From Levilactobacillus brevis ATCC 14869 = DSM 20054 (GTDB lineage Bacteria > Bacillota > Bacilli > Lactobacillales > Lactobacillaceae): a stretch of DNA of 64,000 nucleotides. The stretch is taken from the NCBI RefSeq assembly GCF_001433855.1, contig NZ_AZCP01000003.1:366239-430238 (forward strand), read 5' to 3'. The notes below the pieces were generated by a model. That model searched no databases and was not told the DNA's origin. It was given only the letters and a program-made list of their open reading frames with translations. Below are positions 61,383-64,000 of this stretch, in pieces (position 1 is the stretch's first letter; every line of letters starts with the position of its first letter). A program made the position numbers and the translations under genes.

Positions 61383-61424
61383 AAATCCCGTCTCATCACA
61401 TAGCATTGTGATGAGGCGGGATTT
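61383..61424. terminator. Bidirectional terminator
   Basis: An 18-bp stem (61383-61400 with 61407-61424, one G-U pair) with flanking A and T tracts, between the Pip gene and the converging surface-protein gene. Confidence 0.93.
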
Positions 61425-61440
61425 TTACTTGTATAGGTGA

Positions 61441-62691
61441 CTATTTTTTCAAAACCATTGTTTTATTGGCAGTAATGTAGGTTCCATTAGTTAAAATCAG
61501 GCGAGTAGTGATGCCGTGCTGCTTAACAGCCTTGACTTTAAGAACGGTTCCTTTGCGATAGTGACGCACCTTACTGGTGAGGTTAACTTTGCGATAAGCG
61601 TTGATGCCCTTGGCATTAATAACCGTAATCTTTTTAGGATTCGTTTGATAATACGTATTGCCAACATAGTTGGTATTGGCCGTGATGTAGCCCGTCTGTC
61701 CGGAAGTGGTTTTTACTTTGTACCGAAGGGTTCCCGCTTTTGTTCGCGCGTATCCGATGACAGTGAATGTAGGCCGTTTTGTACGCGGTTGCTTTTGGTA
61801 CCAACGGATACGATTATTTTTAGTGAAGTTAACGGTCTTGTACAAACCAATCTTACGAGTAGCGTAGACTAAGATTTTACTTACAGATACCTTAGTGGCT
61901 GTCGAAGTTGTCGAATCGCTGGTGCTGTCTGCAGAACTGGAATCTGATAGGTTATCACTATCAGTAGAACTAGTAGCAGAACTGCTAGATTCAGAGCCAC
62001 TTGACTCGTTACCACTTCCAGAATCGCTTGTATTTTTGGTAAATGTATAGGTGACAGCCGGGTTATCATCGGAGCCAGTTGTCACGGCAGCACTGCTGAA
62101 CGTATATCCGTCAACAGTTGGTGTGGCATCAAGTAGGGCATTTTCCAGCTTGTCACTATTATCGGGAAAATCAAATGTCATGCTGTGGTCAATCGATTGA
62201 CCATCAGTATCGACAAAATTTATGGTGAGAGGTTTAATCGTATAGACAGAGCTGAAGGGCGTAAAGCTTGAGACGCTGGTGATTTTACGGTATTTTCTGT
62301 CGCTAGTATTGCTAGTAGCATCCAACATGGAGTCCCATATATAGGCCGTACGTTGATTCAGATTGATTCTGACTTCACCGAGAGCCCCACTGGTTCCTGA
62401 GACCGTTTTGTTGGTGTCACTACCGTCGGCATTGTAACAGATACCAGTTCCTGTGTAGGTTGTTAGGACATGCGTGCTGGGATAGGTAATCCAAACGATA
62501 TTGTCATCATCAACACCATAAGCGTTGCCGTTTGAAGTGGTGGTAGAACTGGCGGATGCTGTAGTAGTGGCAACGGCGTTACTCGTTTGGGTGCTGGCAT
62601 CTGCGTGGCCAATTAGGGGGTGGCTTAATGCTAAACCAGTCAGCAAGGTCGTACTAAGCAGTAAGACTGTATTGAAATATTTTCTACTCAT
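61441..62691 (-). CDS. Surface protein with MucBP-like and DUF5776 domains
   Basis: A 416-aa exported protein. Signal peptide MSRKYFNTVLLLSTTLLTGL ... GHADA-ST. A beta-rich N-terminal region (30-155) leads to a MucBP-like module (about 155-215, YTIKPLTINFVDTDGQSIDH), a Ser-rich linker (SGSESSSSATSSTDSDN), and a DUF5776 module (about 270-416) much like that of the protein at 27090. No LPxTG is present, so DUF5776 is likely the wall anchor. ATG 62691 is chosen; ATG 62703 abuts the ribosome site AAAGGA. Three TAATGCAC octamers lie upstream. Confidence 0.82.
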   Translation of the reverse strand: MSRKYFNTVLLLSTTLLTGLALSHPLIGHADASTQTSNAVATTTASASSTTTSNGNAYGVDDDNIVWITYPSTHVLTTYTGTGICYNADGSDTNKTVSGTSGALGEVRINLNQRTAYIWDSMLDATSNTSDRKYRKITSVSSFTPFSSVYTIKPLTINFVDTDGQSIDHSMTFDFPDNSDKLENALLDATPTVDGYTFSSAAVTTGSDDNPAVTYTFTKNTSDSGSGNESSGSESSSSATSSTDSDNLSDSSSADSTSDSTTSTATKVSVSKILVYATRKIGLYKTVNFTKNNRIRWYQKQPRTKRPTFTVIGYARTKAGTLRYKVKTTSGQTGYITANTNYVGNTYYQTNPKKITVINAKGINAYRKVNLTSKVRHYRKGTVLKVKAVKQHGITTRLILTNGTYITANKTMVLKK

Positions 62692-62768
62692 GTGGACATC
62701 CATTCCTTTGAAATTTGACTTAGCTCTAGCATAAAGCACGAAACTTATACTAACTTTATACATTAACT

Positions 62769-62811
62769 AATGCACTCTTTAGCACGTGCATTAATACATG
62801 CTGTAATGCAC
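62769..62811. promoter_or_regulatory. Three octamer half-sites (operator candidate)
   Basis: TAATGCAC (62769-62776), its inverse GTGCATTA (62786-62793), and TAATGCAC (62804-62811) are spaced 17-18 bp apart. A minus-strand TATAAT overlaps at 62814-62819, so the sites fall just downstream of the likely transcription start of the minus-strand surface gene. Confidence 0.6.
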
Positions 62812-62995
62812 TCATTATAGGACAACATTGTTCCAAAAAGAAGACTTAGATTAATCACTTATTGGCTGCGTGCGGAAGCTTATCTGACAAATTGGTGGAC
62901 CAAAGGGATATTGATTGCATTTTGGCGGCAAATTTACTAGACTAAAAACAGTTGTACGCAACCTTTTTTGTGGATTAAGTCAAGGAGGAATCTGA

Positions 62996-64000
62996 ATGTC
63001 AGTGGAAAATTATGATTACGATGTGCTGTATCTCGGAAGTGGTCACGGAACGTTTGACGGTGCGATTCCCTTAGCAGCCAAAGGGGTTAAAGTGGCAGTG
63101 GTTGAAGGTGGCCTCATTGGCGGAACCTGCCCAAATCGGGGATGTAACGCTAAGATCACCTTAGATGCGCCCGTTGCCTTACAACGGCAATTGGCGGCGT
63201 TGAATCCAGTTATTACTGGAGACACGACGATCAATTGGTCAGCTAATATGGCGCACAAACACGAGGTCATTGATGGCTTGCCAGATTTTATTGGTGGCCT
63301 TCTAAAGGACAATGGTGTTGAGGTGATCACGGGTTATGGTAAGTTAACCGCGGCTCACAGCGTTCAAGTGGGAGATCAGACCTATACGGCTGACAAAATT
63401 GTCATCGCAACCGGCTTACATTCTCACCGGTTGGCCATTCCGGGTAGTGAATTAGCCCACGATAGTGAAGATTTCTTGAATTTGACCAGCCTACCAGCCC
63501 GGATGACAGTGATTGGCGGCGGGTACATCGCCTTAGAACTAGCCACCATCGCCAATGCGGCTGGTAGTGACGTGACCATCTTATTGCGGGGGCAACAAGC
63601 CTTACGTCAATTCCATCAGCCATTCGTTGAAACGGTACTCAGCGATCTAACTGACCGGGGTGTCCAGATTTTGCGAGACACGCAGGTTACAGCGTTAAAG
63701 CAGGCTGATGATGCGTTACAGGTCGTCACGGACACGCAAGGGACCCTGGAGACAGATTGGGTTTTGGATGCCACTGGACGGGATCCAAATACCCAGAACC
63801 TCGGTCTGGAAGATGTGGGGGTCGCCTACACCGATCATGGGATTACCGTAAATGACCATCTACAAACCAGCGTCCCTAATATTTATGCTTCCGGAGACGT
63901 GATTGACAAGGAACAACCAAAATTAACACCGACTGCCATTTTTGAATCGATGTATCTCAGTCAGACTTTCGCTGGCGAGACGACCGAGCCCATCGACTAT
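62996..64000 (+). CDS. Glutathione-reductase-like flavoprotein (partial, runs off the window)
   Basis: At least 335 aa of a class I pyridine nucleotide-disulfide oxidoreductase. The FAD motif is YLGSGHGTFDGAIPLAAKG; the redox disulfide is GGTCPNRGCNAK (CxxxxC); the NAD(P) motif is VIGGGYIALELATI; the second FAD contact is NIYASGDVID. GHG in place of GGG in the first dinucleotide motif is unusual. The C-terminal dimer domain with its His-Glu pair is beyond the window. It probably reduces a disulfide or acts as a NAD(P)H oxidoreductase. AGGAGGA precedes ATG 62996. Confidence 0.9.
   Translation, partial: MSVENYDYDVLYLGSGHGTFDGAIPLAAKGVKVAVVEGGLIGGTCPNRGCNAKITLDAPVALQRQLAALNPVITGDTTINWSANMAHKHEVIDGLPDFIGGLLKDNGVEVITGYGKLTAAHSVQVGDQTYTADKIVIATGLHSHRLAIPGSELAHDSEDFLNLTSLPARMTVIGGGYIALELATIANAAGSDVTILLRGQQALRQFHQPFVETVLSDLTDRGVQILRDTQVTALKQADDALQVVTDTQGTLETDWVLDATGRDPNTQNLGLEDVGVAYTDHGITVNDHLQTSVPNIYASGDVIDKEQPKLTPTAIFESMYLSQTFAGETTEPIDY

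Noticed and set aside
61516-61872. Plus-strand frame opposite the DUF5776 coding region
   Set aside because: Antisense shadow of a clearly conserved domain.

Overview
The window is a chromosomal stretch of a lactic acid bacterium of the family Lactobacillaceae, most likely Levilactobacillus brevis or a close relative. The main evidence is a tandem pair of brevis-type S-layer protein genes (22959-26140). Supporting evidence is the low-GC Firmicute core order rsmG-noc-parA-parB-DUF951-ychF, strong AAGGAGG ribosome sites, a CGAAC-type LexA box and DUF5776 cell-wall modules. I found no rRNA or tRNA gene, no CRISPR array, no complete insertion sequence and no prophage.

Layout. 0-1.3 kb: a MerR-controlled two-gene unit with a 19-bp-spacer operator-promoter. 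1.5-5.6 kb: a decaying accessory patch with an XRE regulator lacking a normal start codon, two broken secreted-protein genes, a fragmentary bacteriocin-like gene and several small membrane proteins. 5.6-10 kb: rlmD, an iron-export ABC pair (fetAB) and an SDR. 10.1-12.7 kb: TPP riboswitch plus thiamine salvage operon thiM-thiD-thiE. 12.8-14.7 kb: MacB-like ABC exporter. 15.1-17.2 kb: LexA-controlled translesion polymerase operon. 17.4-20 kb: secreted protein, then a ComX/SigH-like sigma factor with DUF1659 and DUF2922 genes. 20-22.6 kb: LysR/aminotransferase pair and a candidate 19-aa microprotein. 23-29 kb: cell surface (two S-layer genes, secreted proteins). 29.1-34.3 kb: a probable defence island with a ParB-like/helical fusion plus D12 adenine methylase, then an AAA ATPase plus PD-(D/E)XK-like protein. 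34.4-36.8 kb: divergent regulators including a ComK-like protein. 36.9-40.3 kb: small genes and two candidate noncoding RNAs, the larger about 577 nt. 40.6-45.6 kb: nucleoside and purine salvage. 45.7-54.4 kb: chromosome partition, rRNA methylation and a CBS-less IMP dehydrogenase. 54.7-64 kb: VanRS-like two-component system with DacA, a YhgE/Pip membrane protein, a DUF5776 surface protein and a glutathione-reductase-like flavoprotein cut by the window end.

How the genes fit together. Thiamine salvage is gated by its riboswitch. NupC, the NCS2 permease and nucleoside hydrolase take up nucleosides and bases that feed GuaB. ParA/ParB/Noc handle origin segregation and nucleoid occlusion. The ComX-like and ComK-like genes suggest competence control, though DNA-uptake genes are not in the window. 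The most unusual items are the large structured RNA at 39710-40286, the unclassified leader before the NCS2 permease, and the two nuclease/methylase modules at 29.2-34.3 kb.
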